Counted from the first letter of the stretch, positions 1 through 12,800 are shown. The stretch: DNA of 64,000 nt from Cannabis sativa (GCF_029168945.1 NC_083604.1:5386812-5450811), one strand, 5' to 3'. Program-made: numbers and translations. Notes: a model not told the origin generated them from the sequence alone.

Positions 1-85
1 TATATAAAAATATGATATATAATCCAATTCAATATAATAAAATATAATACGGCCTAATACAACGTTCCAAACGAGCTCATAGAAA
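1..85. mobile_element. MITE right end (same family as 44962-45210)
   Basis: The window opens inside a small AT-rich element. Its end, close to position 85, reads AACGTTCCAAACGAGCTCAT, the reverse complement of the start of the element at 44962 (GGGCTCGTTTGGAACGTCGT). The interior has the same ATAATAC/AATATAAT-rich character. It is non-coding and resembles a hAT-type MITE. The left end lies outside the window. Confidence 0.5.
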
Positions 86-1357
86 TCACCGGAGAAACTA
101 CTAAAGTAACACAAGCTGTAAATTTAAAAAAAAATTAAAAAATAACATATAAAATAATTTCTCTTAAAATAAAATATATATTTAAATTAAATATGCGATA
201 CTAATTATATCAATTAACAAATAATGTATAATAATTATAAAACTCGACATGTACGAACACGATAAACAGACAAACAAGGCTAGTCGAATTAGTGTTAAAA
301 TTAATTGACACAAAATATAAACAACTTCAGCTAAAATTAACCAATAATAGGCACGCCAACCTAAATAATACAAAAACACATAATGACACAAATTACAACT
401 CCTACCACAATATTTCTTTAGACAATATATTCTTAGTGAGATGACTTTATAATCCAATTATTATTTTATATTCATTAATATTGGAGGCTTGATAGTATTT
501 ATTATTTATATGCAATGGTTTGGTATGAGCACCATTATATCACAATTATGGATATTTGTGATATTTTTATTTTGTAAGATGAGATATTTGATATTGTAAG
601 AAGGGATATTTTTGTTTTTGTTTTTGTAAAAAGAATGATATTTTATTTTTGAGTGCAACATACAAAAGCATTATTTTCATTATAGAAGAAGTAAAGAAGG
701 GGCCGTATACATTAGACAACACAAATTGAAAAGTAAAAGGAACAAAGAGAAAAGAAATGTAGCAAAATCCATCTTAAATATAAATTATTATTATTATTAA
801 ATATAGAAAGATAGATTTGAAATATGTATGGCATAAACAAAGTATCCCATGAAATTAGTATCTTCTACAAGAAAAAGCAAAAATAAGTCAAAAAAGAGAA
901 AATGAACTCACTAGGTGGCCATGCGTGTGGATCAAATGTGTTTTAGAAATTGAAAACAAAACTAAAAATTAAAATATATATTATAATTATAGAATATATA
1001 GATATAGTCTTCTTCTTCATTTGTTTCATTACTAAGTTACATATCCATGTCGGTATCCATTACAAAGAAGAAAAAATATCTCGGTAATGCTACTAATGCT
1101 TTTTCTATACGTTGTCGTTTTTCTTAAATGTTTATGTCATATTTTGTAATACTGCCGTTTTCAAAATAAACTGTCGTTTGAAAATATTATTGAAAAAAAC
1201 AGGACAACAAATTTTTTTATCCCCTGAAATAACACTAGTAGATTCTTGCCTCCTGAATTATTTTACTTGGCAAACTTGTAAATTTCTGTCTCTCTTGTTC
1301 AAAAAACTAACTGTTTGCTGACATGGTTGTTAAAAAAATATTTTATAATATTTTTAT
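86..1357. other. AT-rich intergenic DNA, no gene seen
   Basis: Both strands hold only short ORFs without recognisable domains. Nothing looks like a promoter, RNA gene or well-delimited repeat. The last nine bases (1349-1357, TATTTTTAT) are the left target duplication of the following MITE. Confidence 0.5.
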
Positions 1358-1500
1358 GAGTTAATACAATTTTAGACATTGTGTTTTGAAAAAAATTATT
1401 GATTGGACTCTCTGTTTTGTTAAATAACAAAATAGACCTTGTATTTTTTAAAATAATACAAATAGGGTTTTGAGCTCAATTTTTGACATTATTTTTTTTA

Positions 1501-1873
1501 GGGTAAATACCATTTTGGACCCTCTGTTTTACAAAAGTTACCAATTGGACCCTGTGTTTTGTTAAATGACAAAATGGACCCTGTATTTTCTAAAATAGTA
1601 CAAATAGGACCCTGGATTGATTTTTTGTCAAAATAAAGTTTAATTATAATCCGATCTAAAAGTGCTATGACAAAACTGTTTACATTTTTTGTATCTGTTC
1701 GTATTAAGCATTGTCTTCAAGTTGGTTGTATTAAAAAAAAAGTTGTCAAAAATTAAGCTCAGGGTCTTATTTTTACTATTTTAGAAAATACAGGGTCCAT
1801 TTTGTCATTTAACAAAACACAGGGTCCAATCTGTAACTTTTGCAAAACACATGGTCCAAAATGGTATTTACCC
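1501..1873. mobile_element. Mutator-type MITE, inner copy (self-nested)
   Basis: Long terminal inverted repeats of about 115 bp start GGGTAAATACCATTTTGGAC and end with its near-perfect complement GTCCAAAATGGTATTTACCC. It is inserted in a T-rich site, and the 9-bp flanks are T runs, so the exact duplication is ambiguous by one base. It is the least diverged of the three copies in the window and sits inside an older copy of itself. It is non-coding. Confidence 0.85.
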
Positions 1874-2028
1874 TTTTTTTTTAAATATAACTAACTTGAA
1901 GACACTTTGTAGCACAAACTGATATAGAAAACGTAACCAGTTTTGTAATCTTTATATCGGATTATTGTACAGTTTTATTTTACAAAAATAAATCAGTTTA
2001 GGGTACTCTTTACTACTATTTCAAAAAA

Positions 2029-2425
2029 GGCTAATTATGATTTTTTTTTCTCCGAACTTTGACATGTACCAAATCATGCCTTCTGAACTTTTTCGGTCAT
2101 TAAAAATTCCTCCTGAACTATTGAGATTGTTAGATTTAAGGACTTTTGTCTAATTTTAGTAAAAAAATTCTAACATAGATGAAAGTTCAGGGGACATGAT
2201 AGTACATATCAAAGTTTGAGGGGCATGATTTGGTAGATATCAAAGTCTGAGGAGCATGGTTTAGTACATAAATAATCACTGAAACAGTAAAAATTGAATG
2301 AACTTAGACAAAAATCTTTAAATCTAGCAATCTCAATAGTGTAGAGAATTTTTAACGGCTAAAAAAGTTCAGGGGGCATGAATTGATACATGTCAAAGTT
2401 CGGAGGAACAAAATAATAATTAGCC
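2029..2425. mobile_element. MITE (GGCTAATTA family) nested in the outer MITE
   Basis: Terminal inverted repeats GGCTAATTATGA and TAATTAGCC extend inward for over 100 bp (left arm ACTTTGACATGTACCAAATC, right arm its inverse). The flanks TTCAAAAAA and TTTAAAAAA match at 8 of 9 positions, as expected for an aged 9-bp target duplication. It is non-coding and interrupts the right half of the 1358-2520 element. Confidence 0.75.
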
Positions 2426-2840
2426 TTTAAAAAATATATGGTATAATTTATTATTTAATAAAACAGATTATCAAAATTAGTAATTTTTGCAAAACATAAA
2501 ATCCGAAATGACATTTATCCTATTTTTATTAATTAATTATTTTTAAATTTTAAAAATAAGTAAAAATTATTTTTATTAATTTTAAGTAAAAAATATATTT
2601 TTTTTATTGTTTTTAGTAGTTGTAAAACAATTATTACTTATATTCTTTAGAATATATAAAAAAAATACTCCTAACCAAACAATGAAAACAAACATAATTA
2701 TCTATTTGCTTTGGGAATATTTGTTCTCCTTCTTTATTCAATTTTAAAGATTTTTTTATCTATGAAATAAAAGATTGAGATGATCATAAATACGGGCAAT
2801 GAATTAATTTATAGGGAAGCACGAAAAATTATCTTCTACT

Positions 2841-3170
2841 CACTACAATTTTTATTTTTTATTTTTAGTCTCAATAAAATTTGTGACTAAAAATAAAAAA
2901 AATTGTGATTAATTATAAATTATAATTCTTATGTTGTGACTAAAATGTTCGTTATTAAAAGTATTAGTCACAAAAATTATAATTTATTGTGACTAAATGT
3001 ATTTTAATCACAATACATGTGACTAAAACTAAATTAGTGACAACTGGTAACTAAATACTATGTTTTAGTCACAAGTAACGTTTTGTTGTGACTAAAAGTC
3101 ACATTTAGTCACAAAAAAAATTATGTTGTAACTAAAAAGTTGTCACTAAAAATAACAACTTTTTGTAGTG
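2841..3170. mobile_element. CACTA-type MITE
   Basis: It begins CACTACAA and ends TTTTGTAGTG, the signature termini of CACTA (CMC) transposons, and is flanked by a perfect 3-bp duplication ACT (2838-2840 and 3171-3173). The interior is a series of short alternating inverted motifs around TTGTGACTAA / TTAGTCACAA, so the single strand could fold extensively. It has no coding capacity. Confidence 0.8.
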
Positions 3171-3429
3171 ACTTCTTTAAAAGTTTTTCTTTAAACGGAA
3201 TTCCTTAATTAAAAAAAAAACACATTACACAGGATATAACACGAATCATGTTATATAGCAAGACTCCCACAAGAGAGATTAACCCCAATCAATACGGTAC
3301 TAACTTTATTAACCAAAATTTGATTGGCTAACACATGCGCAAAGCTTCTCAAGATACTCCATCTACCCTTTAATTTTGCATTAAGTTCCTAATGTGTAGG
3401 AGAAGCCAATCCACATCTCGACATTAACT

Positions 3430-4430
3430 TTCTTTTTCCCTAACCAAATTGACAACTTGGAGAGAATCATTATTTTCAACCCAAAATCGTGAGGAATTCT
3501 TCTGAACTCTAGTTTGGATCCTTGCCGCAATAGCTTGTAATTCCCCCCATAGAGGAGTCATTTCCTTTGGCCCTCGTGATCACGTAGAATAAAACTCACA
3601 CTACCCTCACTTTTGCCAGCCTTTATACCAGAATCAACATGCATCTTCAACAGACCATTATTCATTCGGAGGAGACCATGCAATATTATCCTAAGATTCT
3701 CCATTGCTTTACTGGTATGAACTCCTTTACATTTTGCAAAGAATTTACAACACCAGTCAAGGATTTCTCCTGCTTGTGGTTTATGGCCAGCATGTGTAAC
3801 ATCATTTCGGATATACCACAAAGTCTAAGATATTACCAGAAGTAATTCGTACTCTTCCTGGCACCATAAATGGGACACTCTCATAAGGAATTTCCTGTCT
3901 TTGTAACTTCCCATGAAAACTACTCATATTCCACACATCATTATTAGCTCTACAGCCCCATAAGAGTGAAACACATTCTCATACAGACCTGATGAACATC
4001 GACTATAGTAAGGATCTATCTGCACTTCTCTATATGTAAGGGATGAGTTGATAGGAATCCAAGAATAAGCTATTCTCCACACAAAATGTTTGACTTTCGT
4101 CGGTATCTTCAACTTCCACATCTTTTTCCACCACGTCTCCTCCAACTCAGGATTAGATTGCATCTCCTTAATTTGTAAGGTTGATACCATTCTGTAACCA
4201 TTGCAAATAGAGAATTTTGCTGTAATACCACAAACTCTTGTTCTCGATATCCCAATCAAAAGTATCTAGGGATTTATAACTCAGCATCATTTGGATTGAA
4301 GACAGCTCGAATAAAATCCTCATCCCACTCCCCATTACCTTGCTTTAAATCAATGACATACAACTACTCCAGAGTGGTGGCATGTCATAGATCTTGAAAG
4401 TCACATGTCATGGTAGCTAGGGATCCTCTA
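3430..4430 (-). mobile_element. Decayed LINE (zf-RVT and RNase H-like region)
   Basis: Read on the minus strand, 4430 to about 3925 encodes the end of a LINE reverse transcriptase: a WDEDFIRAVF-like segment and then a zf-RVT-like zinc-binding segment (motifs WKKMWKLKIPTKVKHFVWR and YYSRCSSG). From 3820 to 3430 follows an RNase H-like fold, with a VDSG/RDHEG segment and later a WVENNDSLQVV segment. Stops and frame changes separate the pieces, so it is a non-functional remnant. The poly(A) end is not clear. Confidence 0.7.
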
Positions 4431-4966
4431 GAACCCTAACAGAATCTCCAGTACTTATACTTTATCTATATCCCTGTTGTATTACTTTTTTTTATATTAA
4501 ATAAAAAACAATAACTGAAACTTTATCCATTTATTGTGTCATCTTCTTCTGTTCTCTCAACTAATGTGCTTCATCTTTCTTATTCCCAGTGCTTCATATA
4601 TCCATCAACCCTACCAAAATATCCACCAAACAAGGAAACTAATGCTAAAGATCGTGAGGATGTCCTAAGGTACATTACTTACATTACTTTAAAATTTGTA
4701 ATTTACCAAACACTCAGCTCAATTTTTTTTCCACAATTTTGCTACAATTGTTTTTTCTTACAGCATAGCTACAACAACTTCTCACAGCACAACTATGCCA
4801 AATTGGCGCTAAACTAATGTACTAAGTATAATTAGATTATATGCCAAATTGGCCCTAAACTAATGTACTGAGTATAATTAGATTATGCGTGATTGGATTG
4901 ATATGTAAACGATATATAAGATAAACATCTTTCATCAATTTGTCTTTTATAATGAAAAATAGTTTA
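4431..4966. other. Intergenic, no gene seen
   Basis: AT-rich DNA with a short imperfect local duplication (about 4795-4830 and 4838-4885, both containing GCCAAATTGGC and ACTAATGTACT). One 93-codon ORF is open at 4536 but has no domain, no splice context and biased low-complexity content. I do not consider it a gene. Confidence 0.4.
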
Positions 4967-5386
4967 GGGTGATTCTACAATGCACTCCCTTAAAAGGGAT
5001 GTACTGATACACTCTTAACTTGTTTCGGCCTCCAGAAAATTTTTTTAGTCTAATTTTTTTTTCATATTCATGTACGTTATAACTATTTAAGATAACCTAT
5101 AAAATTTTGAGAAATTCCGAATAATTTACAATATAGAAAACAATGTTCAAACAGTCTATTTTACACGCGTATAAAATAAAATAGTCACGCGTGCAATACA
5201 CTGTTTGAACGTAGTTTTCGGCGTGTTAAACTTTTTCAAATTTTTTAAAATTTTGCAGGTTGTCTTAAATAACTATAACGTATATGTCCATGAGAAAAAA
5301 TTTGACTAAAAAATTATTTCGGGTGCTAAAACAGATAAGAGTGCATCAATGTATTCATTTTAAGAGGGTGCATTGTAGAATTTTCC
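4967..5386. mobile_element. Mutator-type MITE (GATTCTACAATGCAC family)
   Basis: Inverted repeat arms run the length of the element: left GGTGATTCTACAATGCACTC, right GGTGCATTGTAGAATTTTCC. The flanks AATAGTTTA (4958-4966) and AATAGATTA (5387-5395) match at 8 of 9 bases. The centre carries an inverted pair around CACGCGT. It is non-coding. Degraded relatives are visible near 57900-58150 and 58320-58582. Confidence 0.75.
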
Positions 5387-5960
5387 AATAGATTATTATA
5401 TCACAATGATAATCATTAGTAGATCAACCTAAATATTGACTATACATTAACTCCTATTTGTGTTGATTGAATTTTTTATTCACCCGTTAAATTTTATCAC
5501 TTTACTTTTGATCTTTTATATTTAGTTTCCCATATTTTAATTATTGTTTAAACTACATTAATTTTTTCCAAATGAAAAAACTCTACCTCCACTTGTCGAT
5601 CAAATGAAGAAGAAAAAAATGTACGAGCAGTTGAGGATTACAAACTCTCGTTGATTTTCAAATAATAAAGATTAATTTGTTAATTCATATTAAAAAAAGT
5701 TGCTAGCAAAATATATATAAAAAAATTAGTTTGTTATTTATTAAAGAAAAATATAATTTGCTATATTATCAAAAAAAAAAAAAAAAGATAATTTGCTATT
5801 AAAAATAACATTACATATTATTTTAAATTCAAAAAAGCACAAATGAAGGATATTATTGTTACAACATATTCAAAATTATAACAAAGGTTATCTGTACTAT
5901 ATATTATTATATATCATCATCACTTATTTTCTGTGCATTCATAGGATCACCCTTCAACTC
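5387..5960. other. Upstream region of the NBR1-like gene
   Basis: AT-rich sequence with poly(A) tracts. A possible TATA-like stretch lies at about 5896-5912, and an AG acceptor-like site at 5941-5944 could end a 5' UTR intron. No other gene is seen. Confidence 0.35.
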
Positions 5961-7945
5961 ATGGAATCTAGCGTAGTAGTCAAGGTGAGCTTTTTGTTTT
6001 GTTTTGTTTTCTTTTTTTTTTTTTTTGGTTATAATTTCAATCTGTGATTTGCTTTATCAATTTAATGTTTCAGGTTAAATATGGGAATAGTGTTCGACGT
6101 TTTACAATTGTTCCAAATAATGGAATAACCAACTTGCGTGGACTGAAAGACAAAATTCTTCATCTCTTCAACTTATTTTCTTGGGAAGAACAAGACTTTT
6201 CCTTAAAGTACATTGATGAAGATTATGATGAAATCTCTCTTATTGAAGATGAAGATCTTTATGAGGCTTTTAGGTTAAATCTTAAACCTTTGAGAATCTT
6301 TGTAACGGCCATCAAACCTAATAATAGGGAAATTATAACCAAAGACAATCTTTGCCCTACTACTAATAATAAAAGTGTTATTATTGATAATAATAATAAT
6401 AATCATGATGATGAGGAAGTACTACCACCACTCCAAATTCATGATCGTGATCAAATATTACATTTCATGAATAATGTTTCTTCTTGTGATAAGATTGATG
6501 AAGATGTTGATCAATGTGTTGAGTCATGTCACAAAGTATTTTCCAGTGAAGAAAATCCTTCTTCATCAATGTAAGTGAAGTCTTCATTGATCTTCTCCAA
6601 TATTGATGATTGTTATATATGACCATTTGAGTTCTATATTTATGATTTGAGTTTTTTTTTTCCTCTTTGTAGGACGTCCGAAGAAATGGACAAAATTCTC
6701 AGAGAAAAAGCTAAAGATCTCATTGTGGAAGAGAAAGTGGATGTAAGTACATTACATACAATTTTATTTTAGTTTATATATATAGATAAATATATATACT
6801 TTTGCCCTAGCTAATATAACTTTTTTTTAATACGGGAAGATAATTCGAAATTGGGACCTCATAAAACCACTGTATCACACTTTTACCTCTATCGACACTT
6901 TTTTTTTTTGGATTTTTTTTCTTTTATGTTTTGTGTTATACCTTAAAGTTATGGTAAGTTACATTGCAAAAGAAAAAAAAAGTTACAGTAAGTTGCACGT
7001 TTTCAAAAAATAAAATTCAAAATATATAGTTAATTATTTGAGTCTTATTTTTACCATTATAAATTATTCAAAATTTTATAAAGAAGAAGTTGATAATATT
7101 TTTATATAAGAAAAATAAAAAATGCGTAGGAATAAAAGTCATGATCCTACCTGAAAATTTTCTTATATATAAGAGTCTTTAAGTTGTCTTGTATTTATAT
7201 TTCTGAAATAATTTATAGTATTGTTAAATTTAATTAAAAATATTATTGCATTGATAATATATAGTAATCAATATATAGTATTCTCTTCTTATTATTATTA
7301 TTATTATTATTATCAATAATTAACATTATTAACAATTAACAAATTATTATTTCACAGAGTGTTTCGTATAATCAACAATCGGATTGGACAGGATTTGTTG
7401 ACAATGCTACACAATGGCAAAATAAAAATTTGAACTCGATTTGGATGGAGATTGAGAATGGTCATCACTCTTGTGAAGAAGAAGAAAATTCATTAGTACA
7501 CCAGCTCATGGGGAAACTATTGTACCATGAAGTTATGGCTAAGAAGATTGATGGAGGAGATACTGCTAATTATTATCATTATCATCATGTTGAAGATGAT
7601 GAACCAGATACTGGTAATAGTGTTGAAATTGATGATGGTAAATTTTTAATTAGTGATGATAATATAAAAAAAGATGAGGAAGCCATTCTGAATAAAGTTG
7701 TTGAAATGGGGTTTAGCTTGAACAACTTAACTGAGGAGATATTGAAAGTGAATGACTATAACTTAGAGCATTCTATGGAGTATTTGTGTGATGATTTTGA
7801 GTGGGATTTAATGCTTGAAGACCTCTTTGAGATAAGAGCTGAGAGGTTAATTGATCATCTATTTCTACTCCCTAATATATGTTTCTTCTTTTATCTTTTT
7901 CTTTTCAAATTGATTTTTGATGTGTTTGGTTGCAGGAATATGTGA
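5961..7945 (+). CDS. Short NBR1-like autophagy receptor (PB1 + UBA + ATG8-interacting motif)
   Basis: Five exons are inferred: 5961-5984, 6074-6570, 6673-6742, 7358-7845 and 7936-7945, all with GT-AG introns, giving about 361 residues. Residues about 5-90 form a PB1 domain. It opens MESSVVVKVKYGNSVRRF and has the acidic OPCA-type segment YIDEDYDEISLIEDEDL. Residues about 304-342 resemble the first UBA domain of plant NBR1, followed by WDLMLEDL (W near residue 346), which matches the ATG8-interacting motif position of NBR1. Plant NBR1 is a selective autophagy receptor that oligomerises by PB1, binds ubiquitin through UBA and is carried to the vacuole by ATG8. This copy is about half the usual length and lacks the ZZ zinc finger, the four-tryptophan domain and the second UBA. 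The last exon adds only three residues before a stop; a shifted frame there stays open for about 22 codons, so the 3' end may be damaged or mis-modelled. An AATAAA lies near 8020. Confidence 0.75.
7284..7315. repeat. (TTA)n microsatellite in intron 3
   Basis: A run of TTA triplets inside the 615-bp third intron of the NBR1-like gene. It is likely to vary in length between individuals. Confidence 0.7.
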
Positions 7946-8290
7946 ACAAAAATGAAGAAGGAATCCAAGTGAACAATCTGTGGATTGTGCATTGCAGCTG
8001 CTAGATACTGAATCATCATAAATAAAGCTAGTTATTTAGTTAATTTGAGAACTTTTTAATTAGTATTTGGTTATGTTTTATTCTGTGTTTTTTGGGAAAA
8101 TAAAAGGCACAACTTCTTTCATGTTCTCTAAGACATTTGTATGTAGATAATTCTTAGTAAATGATCTCCTTGCTAATTCTAAGTCTTTGTTACTTAATTG
8201 TACCTTAAACAATGCATAATTAAGGTGATCAATATTGAGTATTAATAAATAGCCTACACTTGCTTAATGCAACCCCTTAGTCTCTTTGTA

Positions 8291-9693
<1,403 letters not shown>

Positions 9694-10332
9694 GAACAAT
9701 CAATAGCCAAGAAGAAACAAGAAGAGTGAATTAAAGAAGCTAATACCATTTGATATGCTATTCAATTCTATGATTGATTTCATAATGTTTTATCTATTAT
9801 CAACATTAATCCTTATTAACACGTTTTTTTGTTTCTTAATTAATTCTCTATTCCTTTTATTGTTTGTAAACCATGCGCACAACTTATTGCAGGAATTATT
9901 ATAAAGGATATCTTTTTCTTCTTAAAATGAATATACATCTGATTTACATTTTAAAAAAAATTATATTTTTTAATTTGGACTAATTATTTTCTTATGTAGA
10001 AAATTATTCTTATTCTTATATTAACTAAAATAAAAGAAAATGAAGAATTTTTTAGCCAGGTACGTAGTTTTCTCTTGATTGAGGCCATTTACCAATGATA
10101 TTTCTTCAAGCACATGGCTCTTAAGTATTACTAACATTATACCATATATTCATGCTATTGCTATTTAGTAGCAAGATTCACATATATTTCTTATTTAAAT
10201 GACACTAATATGGACTTATTTTCTTCTTATGAATGATAATAGATTTAAGTGAGACTATAAGACTCATAGTTGGTTATCAATTAAGATGCTCAACAATTAG
10301 TCCAAAAAATCATTTTAATGGGAGCCCTTGAA
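9694..10332. other. Intergenic between the dioxygenase pair
   Basis: AT-rich spacer with no gene seen. It separates the pseudogene from the promoter of its intact paralogue. Confidence 0.4.
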
Positions 10333-10360
10333 CACGTGGTAATACTAATCAATGCACGTG
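10333..10360. promoter_or_regulatory. Paired G-boxes (ABRE-like) upstream of the dioxygenase
   Basis: Two CACGTG palindromes, each followed by G, at 10333-10338 (in AACACGTGGT) and 10355-10360 (in ATGCACGTGG). They lie 22 bp apart, about two helical turns, and 150-175 bp before the ATG. CACGTGG is the binding core for bZIP (ABRE) and bHLH factors, so abscisic-acid, stress or light control is plausible. This is inferred from the motif only. Confidence 0.5.
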
Positions 10361-10451
10361 GTTGTTGAACTTGAACATGTGCTATATTTTCATCTATATT
10401 TTCTTGTTGCCTTTGCTTTTAAGAAATTACTTTGAGTGATGAGACTCTTAT

Positions 10452-10470
10452 CAATATAAAAATATATAAT
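10452..10470 (+). promoter_or_regulatory. TATA-box region of the dioxygenase gene
   Basis: A CAATATAAAAATATATA stretch about 40-55 bp before the ATG at 10509, followed by a pyrimidine-rich TCTCTC leader. It is a typical plant TATA and initiation region, though close to the ATG. Confidence 0.4.
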
Positions 10471-10508
10471 CTCTCATAGTCTTTTTTTCTCTCTGTGTGA
10501 AGAAAATT

Positions 10509-11852
10509 ATGGAGTCATTCCAAATGGCCAAAGACAACACTCCACTTTCACTAACACAAAATTTCATTGTCCCAGAGAGTAATAGGCCACAACTCTCAAA
10601 AGTATCAACTCTGGACTCAATTCCCATCATTGATTTGAGTACTCCTTCTCAGTTTCTACTTGATAAGATAACACAAGCTTGTGAAGAGTATGGTTTCTTC
10701 CACATCATAAACCATGGAGTCCCTCAAAACTTGTGCAAAAGAATGTTGACTGCCATTTCTGATTTATTCAAACTGCCTCATCAAGAAAGGTCCAAGCTCT
10801 TCTCTTCTGATCATAACAAAGAAGCTAGAATTTTGAACTACTACCTTAAATGTCAAAACCAAGAAAAGGTCACAATGTGGAGCGAAAGCTTTAATCATGT
10901 TTGGGATCCTAATGGAGATTTTTTCACTTTGTTACCTGAAAATCCTCCTCATTATCGGTACCTATCTAATTTTATATATAGTTTTTTAGTTCACAAAATC
11001 TTCCGTATTTTGTTTTAAAAAAAAAAGTTGAAATCCATAAAAAAAATATTAAAAAAAACTGTAAATTCCTATTTTTGCAAATTTATTTTCATTTTTAGAT
11101 ATTTATAAAAGTATCTCTTCTTCAAATGCTAATTAATTTTTCTTAATTCCCTATTTAATTTTCACTTCTAGGGAGACTTTTGTTGAATATGCAAAAGAGA
11201 TTGATAAGTTGATGGGGACACTTTTTGGCCTAATATCTCAAAGTCTTGGCCTAGAGAAGAATTGTTTGCAAAGAAAGTTAGGTGAGAAGCCAAGATTGAA
11301 AGCACAAGCCAACTTTTACCCACCATGTCCAGACCCTGAACTCACACTAGGACTGTCTGTTCATACTGATCTTCCAGCCCTTACAGTGTTGATGCAATCT
11401 GATGAAGTGAGTGGTCTACAAGTGATTAAAGATGGGAAATGGATTGATGTTAAACCAGTCCCACACTCATTTGTTATTAATCTAGGTGATCAACTTCAGG
11501 TACATATATCAATGAATATTATTGTTAATGTTATGTTATATATTGGTGAATTTTATTACTAAGCCTTTTGTAGGTACTAAGTAATGGAAGATACAAAAGT
11601 GTACACCATAGGGCTGTGACCAACAAAATGTTAGGTCGAATATCAGTAGCTATGTTTTATGGACCAAATATAAACACTTGGATAGGTCCCATTGAAGAGT
11701 TGGTTGATGAAGAACACCCTGCTGTGTATCGAAGATATAAATTCTCTGAGTTTTTGGATGAATTTGCTAGACAAGAAGGAACAAGGCGGAGGGTCAAGGA
11801 AGCTTTTCAAATTTCTTATGATCATGGAATTTGTTCTTCTTCTACCCCTTAA
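10509..11852 (+). CDS. 2-oxoglutarate/Fe(II)-dependent dioxygenase (DOXC class)
   Basis: Three exons, 10509-10957, 11172-11499 and 11574-11852, with GT-AG introns, give 351 residues, normal for the family. The N-terminal DIOX_N domain (residues about 38-145) has SIPIIDLSTPS and YGFFHIINHGVP. The C-terminal 2OG-FeII_Oxy domain has NFYPPCPDPELTLG, the iron ligands H214 and D216 (VHTDLPALT), the distal H271 (SVHHRAV) and the 2-oxoglutarate-binding R281-x-S283 (RISVAMF). Such cytosolic enzymes oxidise specialised metabolites or hormones using oxygen and 2-oxoglutarate. The sequence is of the general hyoscyamine-6-hydroxylase/DMR6-like type; the substrate cannot be read from it. I chose the ATG at 10509 because nothing upstream is in a better context and the DIOX_N start spacing fits. 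Its damaged tandem duplicate lies 800 bp upstream. Confidence 0.9.
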
Positions 11853-12034
11853 ATGATGATGCTCAGTAATAAGTTTTATGATCGATTATTTGTAATCACT
11901 CTACAATGATCCTATATTCCTAGCATGATTTACAAAGTATTAAGAAGAAAAAATGGCTAAGTAAATTGATTAGTAAAAATTCTATCTCAAAATCAAATAA
12001 ATACATTGAAGTATTAATATTATGATCAAGTTAT

Positions 12035-12397
12035 GGTAAACCCTATTTTGAATTTTGTATTTTGTAAAAATTACCAATTAAACCTTTTATGTTATTAAAT
12101 GACAAAATGAATCTTATATTTTCTAAAATAGTAAAAATAAAAACCCGATGAACTCAATTTTTGAAAATTTTATTTTTTAATATAACTAACTTAAAGACAA
12201 TTTATAACACAAACGAAAATGTAACCAGTTTTGTCATAACATCTCTAGATTGGATTATTATTAAGTTTTATTTTGACAAAAAATCAGTTCGGGTTCCTAT
12301 TTGTACTATTTTATAAAATACAAGGTCTATTTTGTCATTTAACAAAACAGAGAGTCCAGTTGGTAACTTTTGAAAATACAAGATCCAAAATAATATT
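12035..12397. mobile_element. Mutator-type MITE, third copy of the 1501-1873 family
   Basis: The inverted arms starting GGTAAACCCTATTTTG and ending near ATCCAAAATAATATTTA are diverged versions of the 1501-1873 element. The flanks TCAAGTTAT (12026-12034) and TAAAGTTAT (12398-12406) match at 8 of 9. The uninterrupted interior provides the reference used to recognise the nested copy at 1358-2520. Confidence 0.8.
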
Positions 12398-12711
12398 TAA
12401 AGTTATTAGATTGAGAGTTACTAACAGGGTCATCTTAAATATTTTGAACGTCATGTTCTAATTTTAAAAATTGCTCCCCTACAAAAAAAAAAATACAATT
12501 TATAAATAATATTTTTAAATATTATTATACGGTTATATATTTTACAAAATACCAAAAAACTCCAATGTATTTATAAAAATTGTTATTGATTTAATACAAC
12601 AAAAAATGATTGAAAAAAAAAATATGAAAGGTTTGAAAAAAAAATAATAAATAGCAACTGTTCGGGCATAGGTTGGTCCAAAGAATGAGAGTCGGCTTCC
12701 TTAAGTCCGTT

Positions 12712-12800
12712 GTTCCTCAGTAGCTCAGTGGTAGAACCGATCTCATCCACTTGAAAATTCGTGTAAAAGTTAGAAATTCGACTTTCTAATAAAGTCGTTA
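12712..12800 (+). mobile_element. tRNA-derived SINE-like head
   Basis: Contains TAGCTCAGTGGTAGAAC, an excellent RNA polymerase III A-box as found in tRNA D-arms, and about 50 bp further a B-box-like segment GAAATTCGACTTTC. The A-to-B spacing is longer than in a tRNA and no cloverleaf with paired acceptor arms forms, so a decayed tRNA-derived SINE is more likely than a tRNA gene. No clear tail or target duplication is seen. Confidence 0.4.

Larger units (their letters stand above)
1358..2520. mobile_element. Mutator-type MITE, outer copy, with two nested insertions
   Basis: The arms at 1358-1490 and about 2426-2520 are inverted copies of the family found intact at 1501-1873. The flanks are a perfect 9-bp duplication TATTTTTAT (1349-1357 and 2521-2529), the length made by Mutator-type transposases. 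The interior is interrupted twice, at 1501-1873 by another member of the same family and at 2029-2425 by an unrelated MITE. Skipping those insertions leaves a sequence colinear with the uninterrupted copy at 12035-12397. It is non-coding. Confidence 0.85.

Noticed and set aside
4536..4817. 93-codon ORF as a gene
   Set aside because: No domain, no promoter or splice context, and biased composition.
12712..12800. tRNA gene
   Set aside because: The A-box is good, but no acceptor stem, anticodon arm or correct A-to-B spacing can be folded.
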